64,000 nucleotides of DNA, taken from positions 6,942,001-7,006,000 of the forward strand of contig NZ_CP109199.1 of NCBI RefSeq assembly GCF_036250065.1, in the 5' to 3' direction. Below are positions 16,535 to 25,651 of this stretch, in pieces. The notes below the pieces were generated by a model, which was not told where the DNA came from, ran no database searches, and saw only the letters and a list, made by a program, of their open reading frames with translations. Source of the stretch: Micromonospora sp. NBC_01699 (GTDB taxonomy: Bacteria; Actinomycetota; Actinomycetes; Mycobacteriales; Micromonosporaceae). The translations under genes and the position numbers were made by a program. Each line of letters opens with the position of its first letter. The stretch's first letter is position 1.

Positions 16535-17911
16535 ATGGCCGAGCGACTGATCGTAATCGGCGGGGATGCCGCTGGCATGTCCGCCGCGTCCCAGGCGAGG
16601 CGCCGTCGGGACCCGGACGACCTGGAGATCATCGCGTTCGAGCGGGGACACTTCACGTCGTACTCGGCCTGCGGCATCCCGTACTGGATCAGCGGGCTGG
16701 TCGACTACGAGGAACTGATCACCCGTGATCCGGACACGCACCGCCGGGACCACCAGATCGACGTCCGGACCCGGCACGAGGTGACCGGGATCGACCTGGA
16801 ACGCCACGAGGTGGTCGCGCGGGACCTGGACAACGGCGGGCGCGAGGTCCGGGAACGCTTCGACGACCTGGTGTACGCGGCCGGCGCGGTGCCGACCATC
16901 CCGCCGTGGGCGCGTACGGATGCCGGTGGGGTGTTCGGGGTGCAGACCCTCGACGACGGCAAGGCGCTGCGGCAATGGCTCGACGGGGACCCGAAACCGA
17001 AACGCGCGGTGGTGATCGGCGGCGGCTACATCGGGGTCGAGATGGCCGAGGCGATGATCGAGCGCGGGCTCTCGGTGATCCTGGTCGAGCGGGGCGAGCA
17101 GCCGATGTCGACGGTCGACCCGGACATGGGCCGACTGGTCCGCGACGCCATGGTCGGGCTCGGCATCGACGTGCGTACCGGGGTGGACATCACCGGGCTC
17201 AGCACCGAACAGGGCCGGGTCACCGGCGTACGGACCGCCGAGACCACTATCCCGGCGGACGTGGTGGTGCTCGGCACCGGCGTACGGCCGAACGTCCGGC
17301 TCGCCACCGAGGCCGGGCTGCCGATCGGCCCGACCGGCGGCATCCGTACCGACCTGCGGATGCGGGTGATCGGGGTGCCCCGGGTCTGGGCGGCCGGCGA
17401 CTGCGTCGAGACCCTGCACAGGACGACCGGCCAGCCGGTCTACGTCCCGCTCGGCACGCACGCCAACAAGCAGGGCCGGGTGGCCGGCATCAACATCGGC
17501 GGCGGCTACGCGACCTTCCACGGCATCGTCGGCACCGCCGTGACCCGGGTGTGCGACCTGGAGGTGGCCCGGACCGGGCTGCTGGAGCCGGAGGCGCGGA
17601 TCGCCGGGTTCGAGTTCATCGCCGTCACCGTCGAGTCGACCAACACCGCCGGCTACTTCCCCGACGCCGCCCCGATGACGGTCAAGCTGATCGCCGAACG
17701 GGGCACCGGGCGGCTGCTCGGCGCGCAGATCGTCGGCCGGTCCCAGTCCGCGAAGCGGATCGACACGCTGGCCGTGGCGCTCTGGAACAGGATGACGGTG
17801 GACGAGATGTCGATGCTCGACCTCGGCTACGCGCCGCCGTACTCCCCGGTCTGGGACCCGGTGCTGGTCGCGGCCCGCAAGGCGGTCGACAAGCTGCACC
17901 CGCTGCGCTGA
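16535..17911 (+). CDS. CoA-disulfide-reductase-like FAD/NAD(P)H oxidoreductase
   Basis: A 458-residue pyridine-nucleotide disulfide oxidoreductase of the single-cysteine subfamily. The FAD motif VIGGDAAGMSA lies at 7-17. The redox cysteine is C46 in SYSACGIPYWISG, the pattern of CoA-disulfide reductase and NADH oxidase/peroxidase. The NAD(P) motif VVIGGGYIGVEMAEA lies at about 155, the second FAD site VWAAGDC at about 286, and a dimerisation domain at about 330-450. It follows the GCS2 ligase by 9 bp. A thiol-linked operon (ligase plus disulfide reductase) is a reasonable inference; the physiological disulfide is unknown. Confidence 0.87.
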   Translation: MAERLIVIGGDAAGMSAASQARRRRDPDDLEIIAFERGHFTSYSACGIPYWISGLVDYEELITRDPDTHRRDHQIDVRTRHEVTGIDLERHEVVARDLDNGGREVRERFDDLVYAAGAVPTIPPWARTDAGGVFGVQTLDDGKALRQWLDGDPKPKRAVVIGGGYIGVEMAEAMIERGLSVILVERGEQPMSTVDPDMGRLVRDAMVGLGIDVRTGVDITGLSTEQGRVTGVRTAETTIPADVVVLGTGVRPNVRLATEAGLPIGPTGGIRTDLRMRVIGVPRVWAAGDCVETLHRTTGQPVYVPLGTHANKQGRVAGINIGGGYATFHGIVGTAVTRVCDLEVARTGLLEPEARIAGFEFIAVTVESTNTAGYFPDAAPMTVKLIAERGTGRLLGAQIVGRSQSAKRIDTLAVALWNRMTVDEMSMLDLGYAPPYSPVWDPVLVAARKAVDKLHPLR

Positions 17912-18024
17912 GCGTCCCCGAGCCCGGCCGGGATTTTGTCGGTCCCGGTCTTTACGGTGTGGTCCGTCGATGCGCCCGGTGCCCCCCGCCGGCGCCAGTC
18001 ACGCCATCCCGGAGGTAACCCCCG

Positions 18025-19449
18025 ATGCCGCAGGAGACGACGTACCTCGAACTGTCCGAGGCCGACGGTGGCTCGCACAAGTTCTACGAGGTGACCGTCG
18101 ACGGACCGGACCTGACCGTCCGGTACGGCCGGATCGGCGACGCCGGTCAGGTCAAGCGGAGCAGTTTCGCCAGCGCCGAACGGGCCCGGGTGGAGGCGTC
18201 CCGCAAGCTCGGCGAGAAGGTACGCAAGGGCTACGCCCCGGCCGTGCCGGGCCAGCGGCCCAAGCGCGGCGTGTCCCGTCGCCAGATCGCCAGTGTCGTG
18301 TCCACCGCCCGCCGCGCCCCGGTGCTCTGGCGCTACGACTCCGGCGCCCCGGCGTTCGGCATCTTCGTCGACCGGTACGGCTGCCTGGTCGGCAACGAGC
18401 ACGGCGTGATCACCGCACTGAACCACGACGCCGAGGTGGTGCAGCAGTACCGGCTGCCGGACGGGGTGAAGTGCATCGTCGCCGACGACGACTGGCGGTA
18501 CGCCGGCTGCGACGACGGCAACGTGTACGACATCTCCGGCAAGGTGCCCCGGCTGGCGTACCGGATCGCCGACGACATCGACATCTACTGGCTGGACATC
18601 CACGACGGGGTGCTCGGTGTCTCCGACTCCGGCGGCGGGATCGCCAGCATCGACCACGAGGACGAGTTCCTCTGGCGGCGGCAGGGCAACGGCTCCTCCG
18701 GGTGGATGGTGCGCTGCGACGCGGACGCCGTACACCACGGGCACTCCCGAGGGGTGACCAGCTACGACTGGCGGACCGGCCGGGAGGTGTGGCACCAGCC
18801 GACCGGCGCGGTGCTGTTCGGCTGGCAGGAGCCGGGCACCCTCTATGCCGGTACGGCCACCAGCCAGGTGGTCCGGCTGAGCAAGGACGGCCGGTCCGAG
18901 CGGACGTACCGGTGCGACGCCCCGGTCTACTCCTGTGCCACCTCGGCCGACGGCGAGTTCGTCTTCGCCGGGGACAGCCACTCGTCGATCTACTGCTTCG
19001 ACGCCGCCGGCAACCGGCTGTGGAAGCTCGGCACCGGCTGCGGATCGGCCTACTCGATGCAGTACCACGAGCAGCGGCTCTACCTGGTCACCACGAGCGG
19101 GGCGCTGGCCTGCGTCGACGCGAGCGAGGTGGCGATCCGGGCGGCTGAGCAGGGCAGCGTGCCGGACGTGGTGGACGTGAAGGCGCCGCCCCGGATGCCG
19201 GCGGTCGCGGTGTCGACCACGGTCGAGGTGACCCACGACGCGGGCGACGGGGTGCTGGTGGAGTGCGTCGAGGAGGGCGGCCGGCTGCGCATCCACGTAC
19301 TGTCGCCGGGTTACCGGCGGGACTGGCTGGTGCAGTTCCCGAAGGGCATCCGGGAGCCGCGGGCCCGCTACCTGGTCCCGGAGGTCCGGGAGTCGGGTCG
19401 GGGCGGCTTCTACCGGGCGTACGGCGACATCCGCCGCCTGCGCGGCTAG
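18025..19449 (+). CDS. WGR-domain protein with C-terminal beta-propeller
   Basis: 474 residues. An N-terminal WGR-type domain (about 1-75, containing FYEVTVDGPDLTVRYGRIGDAG) leads to repeated blades of about 40-45 residues with W/Y-x-x-D patterns ('VLWRYDSGAPAFGIFVDRYG', 'GVKCIVADDDWRYAGCDDG') characteristic of PQQ/WD-like propellers. WGR domains bind nucleic acids or ADP-ribosylated targets in PARPs and bacterial homologues. No catalytic PARP domain is present, so this looks like a scaffold or sensor. GGAGGTAACCCCC before ATG 18025 is an excellent ribosome site. Stand-alone gene. Confidence 0.82.
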   Translation: MPQETTYLELSEADGGSHKFYEVTVDGPDLTVRYGRIGDAGQVKRSSFASAERARVEASRKLGEKVRKGYAPAVPGQRPKRGVSRRQIASVVSTARRAPVLWRYDSGAPAFGIFVDRYGCLVGNEHGVITALNHDAEVVQQYRLPDGVKCIVADDDWRYAGCDDGNVYDISGKVPRLAYRIADDIDIYWLDIHDGVLGVSDSGGGIASIDHEDEFLWRRQGNGSSGWMVRCDADAVHHGHSRGVTSYDWRTGREVWHQPTGAVLFGWQEPGTLYAGTATSQVVRLSKDGRSERTYRCDAPVYSCATSADGEFVFAGDSHSSIYCFDAAGNRLWKLGTGCGSAYSMQYHEQRLYLVTTSGALACVDASEVAIRAAEQGSVPDVVDVKAPPRMPAVAVSTTVEVTHDAGDGVLVECVEEGGRLRIHVLSPGYRRDWLVQFPKGIREPRARYLVPEVRESGRGGFYRAYGDIRRLRG

Positions 19450-19561
19450 GGCTCGGCCAGGGCCGGCGCGGGTCCGGTTCGCCCCACACCGACACCTTGC
19501 TCCCCCTAGGGTCGGATTGCGCGGCAGTGGTGCGGACCGGACGGGTGGGCGGGGGTGGTCG

Positions 19562-20752
19562 ATGGCGACGGACGGCAGCGCCGAGGCGGCGACCTCGGCG
19601 GAGGAGGCGGATCGGCCGGCTTTCCTGGAGCTGTTCTTCGACCTGGTCTACGTCTTCGCGCTGCTCTCGCTCGCCGAGAAGCTGACGCGGCAGATGACCT
19701 GGGCGGGAGCCGGTCAGGTCCTGGTGCTGCTGCTGGCGTTCGCGCTGATCTGGGCGCTGACCGCGTGGGCGGGCAGCACGGTCGACCTGAGCCGGCCGAT
19801 GGCCCAGCCGCAGGTGATCTGGACGATGGCGGGCAGCCTGCTGTTGGCGGCCCTGGTGCCCGACGCGTACGGCAGCCGTGGCCTCCTGTTCGCGATCACC
19901 TACGTGCTGATCCACTTCGGTTCGGTGTTCTACAACCTGGCCACGGCCCGGACCCGCCCGGCGGTGGACCACTCTCGCCGGATCATCCTCTGGGAGAGCG
20001 TCGCCGCGATCGGGTGGATCGGCGGCGGCCTGGCCACCGGCACGGCCCGAGCTGTTCTCTGGGCGGTGGCGATCGCGATCGAGTACGCCGGGGTCGGGTT
20101 CGGTTGGCCCGTCCCCCGGCTGGACAGTAGCCACCACTCGCGGAAACGGCGACTGGCCGGCGGGCGGCTGTCCGAGCGGTACCGGAAGTTCGTCATCATC
20201 GCGCTCGGGACATCGATCTTCGTAGCCGGCCAGTCCTTCAGCGAGACCCGGACGCAACCCGTCGACCAGGGCTGGGCGCTGGTGGTCGTATTCCTGATCA
20301 CGGTGCTGATGTGGCGGATCTACATCTACCGCGCCGGTGAGCTGATGACCGTGGCCATCTCCCGGTCGGAGGACCCGTCCCGGCTGAGCCAGTTCACCGC
20401 CGTCACCCACCTGATCATGGTGGCCGGCATCGTCGGTACGGCCGCCGCCTGCCAGTTCGTCATCGCACACCCCTTCGACGACGCCCCGCCGGCCTGGGCG
20501 GCGACCATGCTCGCCGGGCCCGGCCTGTTCCTGCTCGGCCGAGGGCTGCTCGACTACATAGTCTTCGGTCGGGTGTCCCGGTCCCGGCCGGCCGGGCTGG
20601 TCCTGCTCGGCGCGGTGGCGCCGGTGACCCATCTGTTGTCGATGATCGAGACAGCCCTGCTCGTCATGATCATCCTGCAAGTGATCGCGGTGGCGAACCT
20701 CCTCAGTACCCGGTCCCGGCCCCGCGCCCCGGCGCCGCCAGCGCTGGGCTGA
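19562..20752 (+). CDS. ltrA: LtrA-family membrane protein (paralogue 1)
   Basis: 396 residues with the low-temperature-requirement A family hallmark FLELFFDLVYVFALLSLAE at about 22-40. About ten transmembrane helices follow and a cytoplasmic loop 'GGRLSERYRKFVIIALG' matches the conserved 'xxxLxERxxxxxIIALGE' element, here with T in place of E. LtrA was named for a Listeria cold-growth mutant; its biochemical role is unknown. The 3' end overlaps the convergent paralogue 2 by 50 bp, with both frames coding. One of three LtrA genes within 10 kb. Confidence 0.9.
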   Translation: MATDGSAEAATSAEEADRPAFLELFFDLVYVFALLSLAEKLTRQMTWAGAGQVLVLLLAFALIWALTAWAGSTVDLSRPMAQPQVIWTMAGSLLLAALVPDAYGSRGLLFAITYVLIHFGSVFYNLATARTRPAVDHSRRIILWESVAAIGWIGGGLATGTARAVLWAVAIAIEYAGVGFGWPVPRLDSSHHSRKRRLAGGRLSERYRKFVIIALGTSIFVAGQSFSETRTQPVDQGWALVVVFLITVLMWRIYIYRAGELMTVAISRSEDPSRLSQFTAVTHLIMVAGIVGTAAACQFVIAHPFDDAPPAWAATMLAGPGLFLLGRGLLDYIVFGRVSRSRPAGLVLLGAVAPVTHLLSMIETALLVMIILQVIAVANLLSTRSRPRAPAPPALG

Positions 20753-21902
20753 CCCGCCGGAGCAGCGTCTCGCCGAGCAGGGTGAGCAGCAGGACCAGGT
20801 TGACCACGATCATGATCACGAGTGGCGGCAGCAGCGGCATCGCCGGTCCGACGGCACCCAGCACGACTATCGCGACCACCCGGGACCGGCGGATTCCGCC
20901 GGTCACCACGAAGTCGAAGAGGCAGCCGCCGAGCAGGAACAGCGCGGGGCCGCCCAGGATCGCCACGATCCAGCCGGTCGGCGGCGCGCCGAACGGGCGG
21001 CCGATGACGAGGATGTTGCCGGCCGAGATGACCACGACCCCCGCCACCATCACCAGATGGGTGTACGAGGTCGAGGTGCCCGACCGGACCCGCTCCACCA
21101 ACGTGACGTTGGGCGGCGCCATCAGCTGCCGTACCCGGTGGAAGTAGAGCTGGAACAGCAGCACGGCGTTGGCGAACGCCACCGCGCAGGCCGCCACCCG
21201 ACCTGCCTCGTACCCGCTGGCGGAGAGCCGTATTCCGATGGTCAGGATCAGCTCGCCGAGCGCGATGATGAAGATCTCCCGGTGCCGCTCGGTGAGGTGG
21301 GTGCCGGTGAAGATCTGACTGGCCAGTTCCGTCCGGCCGAGTCTCGGCGTCGGCCAGCCGATCCGGGCCGAGCCGAGGTCCAGCGCCACCGCGACGGCCC
21401 AGAGCACCAGCCGGGCCGTACCGTCGACGAGCGCGCCGGCCACCCAGAGCGGGCCGGTGACGCCGAACCAGAAGAAGACCCGGATGCTCCTGGCCTGGAT
21501 GTACGGGTTCACCCGGGTGCCGGGTATCAGCACCGAGTCACGGACCAGGTGGATGCCGAAGTAGCCGGCGACGAAGATCCACCCCTGGTCACCGAACGCG
21601 CGCGGCACCGTCACCGCCATGATCAGGGTGCCGAGCATGACCAGGAGCACCGTGGCCTGGATGATCGGCAACTGCGGGTTGAACAGGTCGGTGAGCCACG
21701 CGGTCAGCACCCAGACCCACCAGACGGCGAGCAGCACCACCGCCATTCGCGCCGCGGTGGCCGGGGTCGGGTCGCTGGCCAGGGCTCCCGCGATCCGGGA
21801 GAGGATGAAGATGTAGACCAGGTCGAAGAAGAGTTCCAGGAACGTCGGATACTTGGGCTCGTCGCCCTTGCGCAGAATCCGGGGTAGCGGGCTCGACGTC
21901 AC
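20703..21902 (-). CDS. ltrA: LtrA-family membrane protein (paralogue 2)
   Basis: 399 residues from GTG 21902, preceded by AGGAGGCGTACGTC. It carries FLELFFDLVYIFILSRIAG near residue 21 and 'THLTERHREIFIIALGELILTIG' in mid-protein, here with the conserved glutamate, plus about ten transmembrane helices. It is convergent with paralogue 1, and the last 50 bp encode the C-termini of both on opposite strands. There is no terminator between them, so antisense interference is likely. Function unknown; probably a transporter-like membrane protein by topology. Confidence 0.9.
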   Translation of the reverse strand: MTSSPLPRILRKGDEPKYPTFLELFFDLVYIFILSRIAGALASDPTPATAARMAVVLLAVWWVWVLTAWLTDLFNPQLPIIQATVLLVMLGTLIMAVTVPRAFGDQGWIFVAGYFGIHLVRDSVLIPGTRVNPYIQARSIRVFFWFGVTGPLWVAGALVDGTARLVLWAVAVALDLGSARIGWPTPRLGRTELASQIFTGTHLTERHREIFIIALGELILTIGIRLSASGYEAGRVAACAVAFANAVLLFQLYFHRVRQLMAPPNVTLVERVRSGTSTSYTHLVMVAGVVVISAGNILVIGRPFGAPPTGWIVAILGGPALFLLGGCLFDFVVTGGIRRSRVVAIVVLGAVGPAMPLLPPLVIMIVVNLVLLLTLLGETLLRRVSPALAAPGRGAGTGY

Positions 21903-22013
21903 GACGTACGCCTCCTAGGCACGCCGGACCGGAAGAGGAGGCGCTGGCATCCCGGCTGTCTTCGTACCACCTCCGAACATACAAAATCGGACGTGCTCAG
22001 ACAGCCCGAACGG

Positions 22014-22823
22014 CTAGCCGGGTTGACAGGTCGGGCACCAGTACAGGTTGCGGCCGACCAGTTCGGCCTGGCGGACCGGTGTACCGCAGACGTGGCAGGG
22101 CTGGCCGGCGCGACGGTAGACGTACACCTCGCCGCCGTGCCGGTCGACCCGGGGCGGGCGGCCCATCGCCTCGGGCAGGTGCCGGTCGTGCACGGTGTCG
22201 ATCCGGCCGGTCCCCACGGCGGTACGCATCAGCGCGCCGAGGTCGGTCCAGAGCGCCGCCCAGCCGGTACGGCTCAACTGCCGGCCGGGCGTACGCGGGT
22301 GTGTCCCGGCCCGGAACAGCGCCTCGGTCACGAAGATCAGCCCGGTGCCGGCCACGATCGTCTGGTCCAGCAGCAGCGCCGCCAGTGGTGTCGGGCTGCG
22401 CCCGATCCGCGCGTACGCCGGGTCCGGGTCGGCGTCGGCGCGCAGCGGATCGGCGCCGAGCCGGTGCCGCAGCGCGTCGACCTCGGGCGGGTTGAGCAGC
22501 TCACAGGCGGTCGGTCCGCGCAGTTCCAGCCAGTGCCGGTCGCTGCTCAGCCGCAGGCGGATCTGCCCCACCGGGGCCGGCGGTTCGCCGTCACCGTCGG
22601 CGAACCTGCCGTAGAGCCCCAGGTGCACGTGCAGGCTGACGCCGTTGGCGTAGTGGTGCAGCAGGTGCTTGCCGTACGCCTCGGTGTCGTCCAGGACGGT
22701 GCCGGACAGCAGCGCGGCGCCCTCGGCGAACCGCCCCTGAGGGCTGTCGACCAGCACCTTGTCGCCCGCGAAGAGCGCCCGGTGGCGCGCCGCGAGCCGG
22801 TGGATCGTGTGTCCCTCGGGCAT
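22014..22823 (-). CDS. Endonuclease VIII/Fpg-family DNA glycosylase (Nei-type)
   Basis: Base-excision repair of oxidised bases with AP-lyase activity. 269 residues starting MPEGHTIHRLA, so the catalytic Pro2 and Glu3 are present after Met removal (start ATG 22823). The H2TH region lies at about 150-200, and a C-terminal zinc finger has four cysteines (C243, C246, C263, C266). PEGHTIH and the YGKHLLHHY segment match actinobacterial Nei rather than Fpg (which has PELPEVE). Upstream, GACTGGATGGACGTACAGTC (22901-22920) forms a small inverted repeat that could be a promoter or operator element. Confidence 0.9.
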   Translation of the reverse strand: MPEGHTIHRLAARHRALFAGDKVLVDSPQGRFAEGAALLSGTVLDDTEAYGKHLLHHYANGVSLHVHLGLYGRFADGDGEPPAPVGQIRLRLSSDRHWLELRGPTACELLNPPEVDALRHRLGADPLRADADPDPAYARIGRSPTPLAALLLDQTIVAGTGLIFVTEALFRAGTHPRTPGRQLSRTGWAALWTDLGALMRTAVGTGRIDTVHDRHLPEAMGRPPRVDRHGGEVYVYRRAGQPCHVCGTPVRQAELVGRNLYWCPTCQPG

Positions 22824-22986
22824 GACCGACAAGCCTAGCCGGACCAGTGTCCCCCCGGCCATGGCGGAGGCGCGAGGGGACACTGGGGTCACGGCACACT
22901 GACTGTACGTCCATCCAGTCCAATGTCGACTTGACCCTACGAGCCCGATCATCAGCTAGTCAAGAACGCGTTGGCAAGTCCACCGC

Positions 22987-23643
22987 TCAGACCGGTGCGC
23001 GCAGCCGCTCCGTGTCGTGGAAGGTGTCCGGGGGCAACGGCAGCGGACCGGGCTCGCCGAGCTGGTAGACCACGTACAGCCGGTTGCGGACCTCGGTCAA
23101 CGGATAGATGTCCTCGTACACGGCAAGCTTGTAGACCACACCTTCGAGCAGGCTGCGCAGCAGCACCTCCTCGACCGCCGGGTCGACCGCCCCCCGGGCC
23201 ACGAAGATTGCCCGTACCCGGTCCTCGAACGCCCGTACGGTGGCCTCCCGCGACCGCTCCACTCGCGCGAACACCTCGCGGGTGCCGGGCTGGAGCATCA
23301 GGCAGAGCATCAACCGCTGGGTTTCGAGGTTGCCCCGAGCCCCGAACAGCGCCCGATCGATCACGGTGGCGAGCAGTTGGTCGGCCGGCACCTCCGGCCC
23401 CTGGTCGTCCAGCATCCCCAGCATGGCGTCCAGCCACCGGCCGAGCACCGCCTCCAGCAGGTCGCGTTTCGAGGCGAAATAGTACGAGATCAGCCCTCGG
23501 GACACCGCCGCCCGGTCGGTGATCTGCGAGATGGTCGCGCCCTCGTACCCGTGTGCGGCGAAGACCTCCAACGCCGCGCCGATGATCCGCTCCTGGGACC
23601 GGTGACGCATCTGGACGTTCACCCGCGGGGAACGAGGGGACAC
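22987..23643 (-). CDS. TetR-family transcriptional regulator
   Basis: 218 residues from GTG 23643, which has GGAGGT 5-6 nt upstream. ATG 23610 is an alternative. The N-terminal helix-turn-helix is typical: RIIGAALEVFAAHGYEGATI, then ISQITDRAAVSRGLISYYFASKRDLL with the conserved Y-Y-F-x-S/x-K-x-x-L. The C-terminal ligand-binding domain is all-helical and of ordinary length. It is divergent from the 131-aa hypothetical gene and transcribed towards the Nei gene 163 bp away. The target genes are unknown; autoregulation and control of neighbours are usual in this family. Confidence 0.9.
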   Translation of the reverse strand: MSPRSPRVNVQMRHRSQERIIGAALEVFAAHGYEGATISQITDRAAVSRGLISYYFASKRDLLEAVLGRWLDAMLGMLDDQGPEVPADQLLATVIDRALFGARGNLETQRLMLCLMLQPGTREVFARVERSREATVRAFEDRVRAIFVARGAVDPAVEEVLLRSLLEGVVYKLAVYEDIYPLTEVRNRLYVVYQLGEPGPLPLPPDTFHDTERLRAPV

Positions 23644-23838
23644 CGGTGACCTCCAGTTGGGAGCGCGCAACAACATAAGCATCATTGCGTACCCTGCGGT
23701 AACGGCTGCTCGGCGGTGCTCTGTGCAGGGTCCGAGGATTCTCGGGTCGAAGTATCCGGCGCCGTGCGCCACCCGAACAGGCACGTACGGCCGAAACCGG
23801 CGTAGCCCTTTGCCGACCGGTTCGGGCAGGATGCGAAC

Positions 23839-24234
23839 ATGCCGCTGATCGAAGGCGCACGGGACGTACGCGAAATCGACGTGATCGCGGTCGAACTCGA
23901 CCGCGACCCACACTGGGGCGGCTGGGACACGGTTCCCGGTGACGTCATCGGCACCTGGGAGGACGAACGGGTCCACGAGGTGCTCGGACTCGTGGCGGCA
24001 CTGCCCGAGGCGGAAGGGATGCGTTGCTTCGTACCGAGTTACGCGATCCGCCTCCGTCGTGGCTGGAGCACGCTGGCCGAGGTGGCGTTCTGCTTCCAGT
24101 GCCACAACGGGCTGCTGCTCACCTCGGGCATAGCGGATACCGACATGTTCACCTTCGACCCCGACAGCAAGCCCGCGGTGGAACTACTCCGCCGCTTCCG
24201 GGCACTACGGCCACCGACCGACGACGCGGCCTGA
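23839..24234 (+). CDS. Conserved-looking hypothetical protein, 131 aa
   Basis: A soluble 131-residue protein with no signal or membrane segment. It contains AVELDRDPHWGGWDTVPGD near 18-36, two cysteines in FCFQCHNG at about 84-91, and a C-terminal LLRRFRAL helix. The composition and codon pattern (strong G/C third positions) are those of a real gene. I do not recognise a domain. It is transcribed divergently from the TetR regulator, so it may be a target, and it is followed 79 bp later by the DUF4262 gene. Confidence 0.6.
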   Translation: MPLIEGARDVREIDVIAVELDRDPHWGGWDTVPGDVIGTWEDERVHEVLGLVAALPEAEGMRCFVPSYAIRLRRGWSTLAEVAFCFQCHNGLLLTSGIADTDMFTFDPDSKPAVELLRRFRALRPPTDDAA

Positions 24235-24313
24235 CCGGGGCTGACGCCGGCCAGTGTCCCGTCGGCCGCGAGCACTCGGGGTGGCGGATTCGGGGCCTCG
24301 GTAGAGTCGGCCG

Positions 24314-25168
24314 GTGCGCGAATCCTCCTGTCCCTGCGTGATCTGCACCGACCATCCCGACGCTCGCGGCGGCGGCGTCGTCGACACGGTCCGGGAACAC
24401 GGCTGGTCGGCGCTGCGGATCGCGGGCGGCTGGGTCGAGTTCGCGTACACGGTCGGGCTGTGGCACACGTTCCGCCGGCCGGAGATCGTGATGTTCGGCC
24501 TCGACGGCGAGAGCATGCAGCACTGGCTCAACGCCTGCGTGGCGCTCGGGCGGGACCGGGGCTGGCCCGAGCCCGGGGAGGCGTTCACGGGCGTACTGGA
24601 CGGCTTCGCCACCCAGTTGCGGCCGGTCGACGACTCGTGGCGGGACGCGCTGTTCGGCACCGCGCACCGCTTCTACGGCGGCGTGGCGATGCCCGTACAG
24701 CAATTGGTCTGGCCGGACCGCGATGGACGCTGGCCGTGGGACGAGCGGGCCACGGCGAGCAGCCGAAACCGGCAGGCGCACGCGTGGCTGCCCGTCTCGG
24801 AGCACCCGGCGGGCGCATGGCGGCTGGTCGGCGAGTTGGAGCCGGACTTCCCGTTCCCGGTCGGCCCGGACTCGTGGGCGCTGACCACCACCGCGGTGCT
24901 CGACGGCGTACGTCCGGTGGCCCGGGTCGGCCTGGACGAGGGCGCCTACGACGTGCTGGACGAACGGGGCTACGACGCCGACGACCTCCGCCTGGCGTTC
25001 CTCGGTGACCTCGTGATCAGGTATCCGGAACTGGGCGCCTGCGCCGACCTCGGCGAGGGTCAGGTGGCGATCACCAGCGACGACCGGATCTGGATCCGGG
25101 CCCGGCTCGCCGAGCACGAACGCCGGGAGAGCACCCGGCTCTGGGAGTCCCTCTCACAGCCCGGCTGA
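24314..25168 (+). CDS. DUF4262-domain protein
   Basis: 284 residues from GTG 24314. The N-terminal half resembles DUF4262: a CxxC pair (CPCVIC, residues 6-11), VREHGWSALRI at about 27-37, 'FAYTVGLWHTFRRPEIVMFGLDGE' at about 43-66, and an F-Y-G-G turn at about 119. The family is common in actinomycetes and in some bacterial immunity or toxin-neighbour contexts, but has no proven activity. The C-terminal half (about 190-284) is a less conserved acidic region. It is convergent with the YjbR gene; ACCGGG/CCCGGT at 25168-25187 can form a small hairpin between them. Confidence 0.75.
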   Translation: MRESSCPCVICTDHPDARGGGVVDTVREHGWSALRIAGGWVEFAYTVGLWHTFRRPEIVMFGLDGESMQHWLNACVALGRDRGWPEPGEAFTGVLDGFATQLRPVDDSWRDALFGTAHRFYGGVAMPVQQLVWPDRDGRWPWDERATASSRNRQAHAWLPVSEHPAGAWRLVGELEPDFPFPVGPDSWALTTTAVLDGVRPVARVGLDEGAYDVLDERGYDADDLRLAFLGDLVIRYPELGACADLGEGQVAITSDDRIWIRARLAEHERRESTRLWESLSQPG

Positions 25169-25178
25169 CCGGGAGGGG

Positions 25179-25550
25179 TCACCCGGTTCCGGGGCGCTCG
25201 CTGCGGGGCAGCTTGGCGACCACCGTCTCGTAGGAGGCGTCGATCGCCTCGAACAGCTCGTCGCCGGGGATCAGCCCGCCGATCCGCAGGCTGTTCCACC
25301 CGTAGCGCCCGATGTACGGCATCACCGTGGCATCGTGCGGGTAGCGCAGCAACCACTCGTCGGCAACCTCCCGGTTCGGGCCGCACTTCACCCCGACGGT
25401 CGACCCGCACTCCCCGCCGAGGAACGCGAAGATCTTGGGGCCGACCTTCGCCACCACGTCGCTCTCCCACGGCTCGTCCCGCCACGCGCCCGGCTTGGCC
25501 AGGCAGTAGTCGAGCACGTCCGCCCACGTCGCGCGGGACCTCACTGTCAT
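25179..25550 (-). CDS. MmcQ/YjbR-family DNA-binding-like protein
   Basis: 123 residues from ATG 25550. The YjbR fold is recognisable from the N-terminal LDYCLAKPGAWRDEPWESDVVAKVGPKIFAFLG pattern and the C-terminal WNSLRIGG-x-I-P-x-x-E-L-x-x-x-IDASYETVVAKLP. The family is small, cytoplasmic and CyaY-like in fold. A DNA-binding role was proposed from structure but is unproven. Its tail lies 10 bp from the convergent DUF4262 gene. Confidence 0.85.
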   Translation of the reverse strand: MTVRSRATWADVLDYCLAKPGAWRDEPWESDVVAKVGPKIFAFLGGECGSTVGVKCGPNREVADEWLLRYPHDATVMPYIGRYGWNSLRIGGLIPGDELFEAIDASYETVVAKLPRSERPGTG

Positions 25551-25651
25551 CCGCAACCCCACTCTCGGCGACCAGGCTCTCACCCTGGCACGACATTACG
25601 TGCGAGAGATAACCCCTCGACCGATGCGTACGCCGATGCGACGATCCCCCG

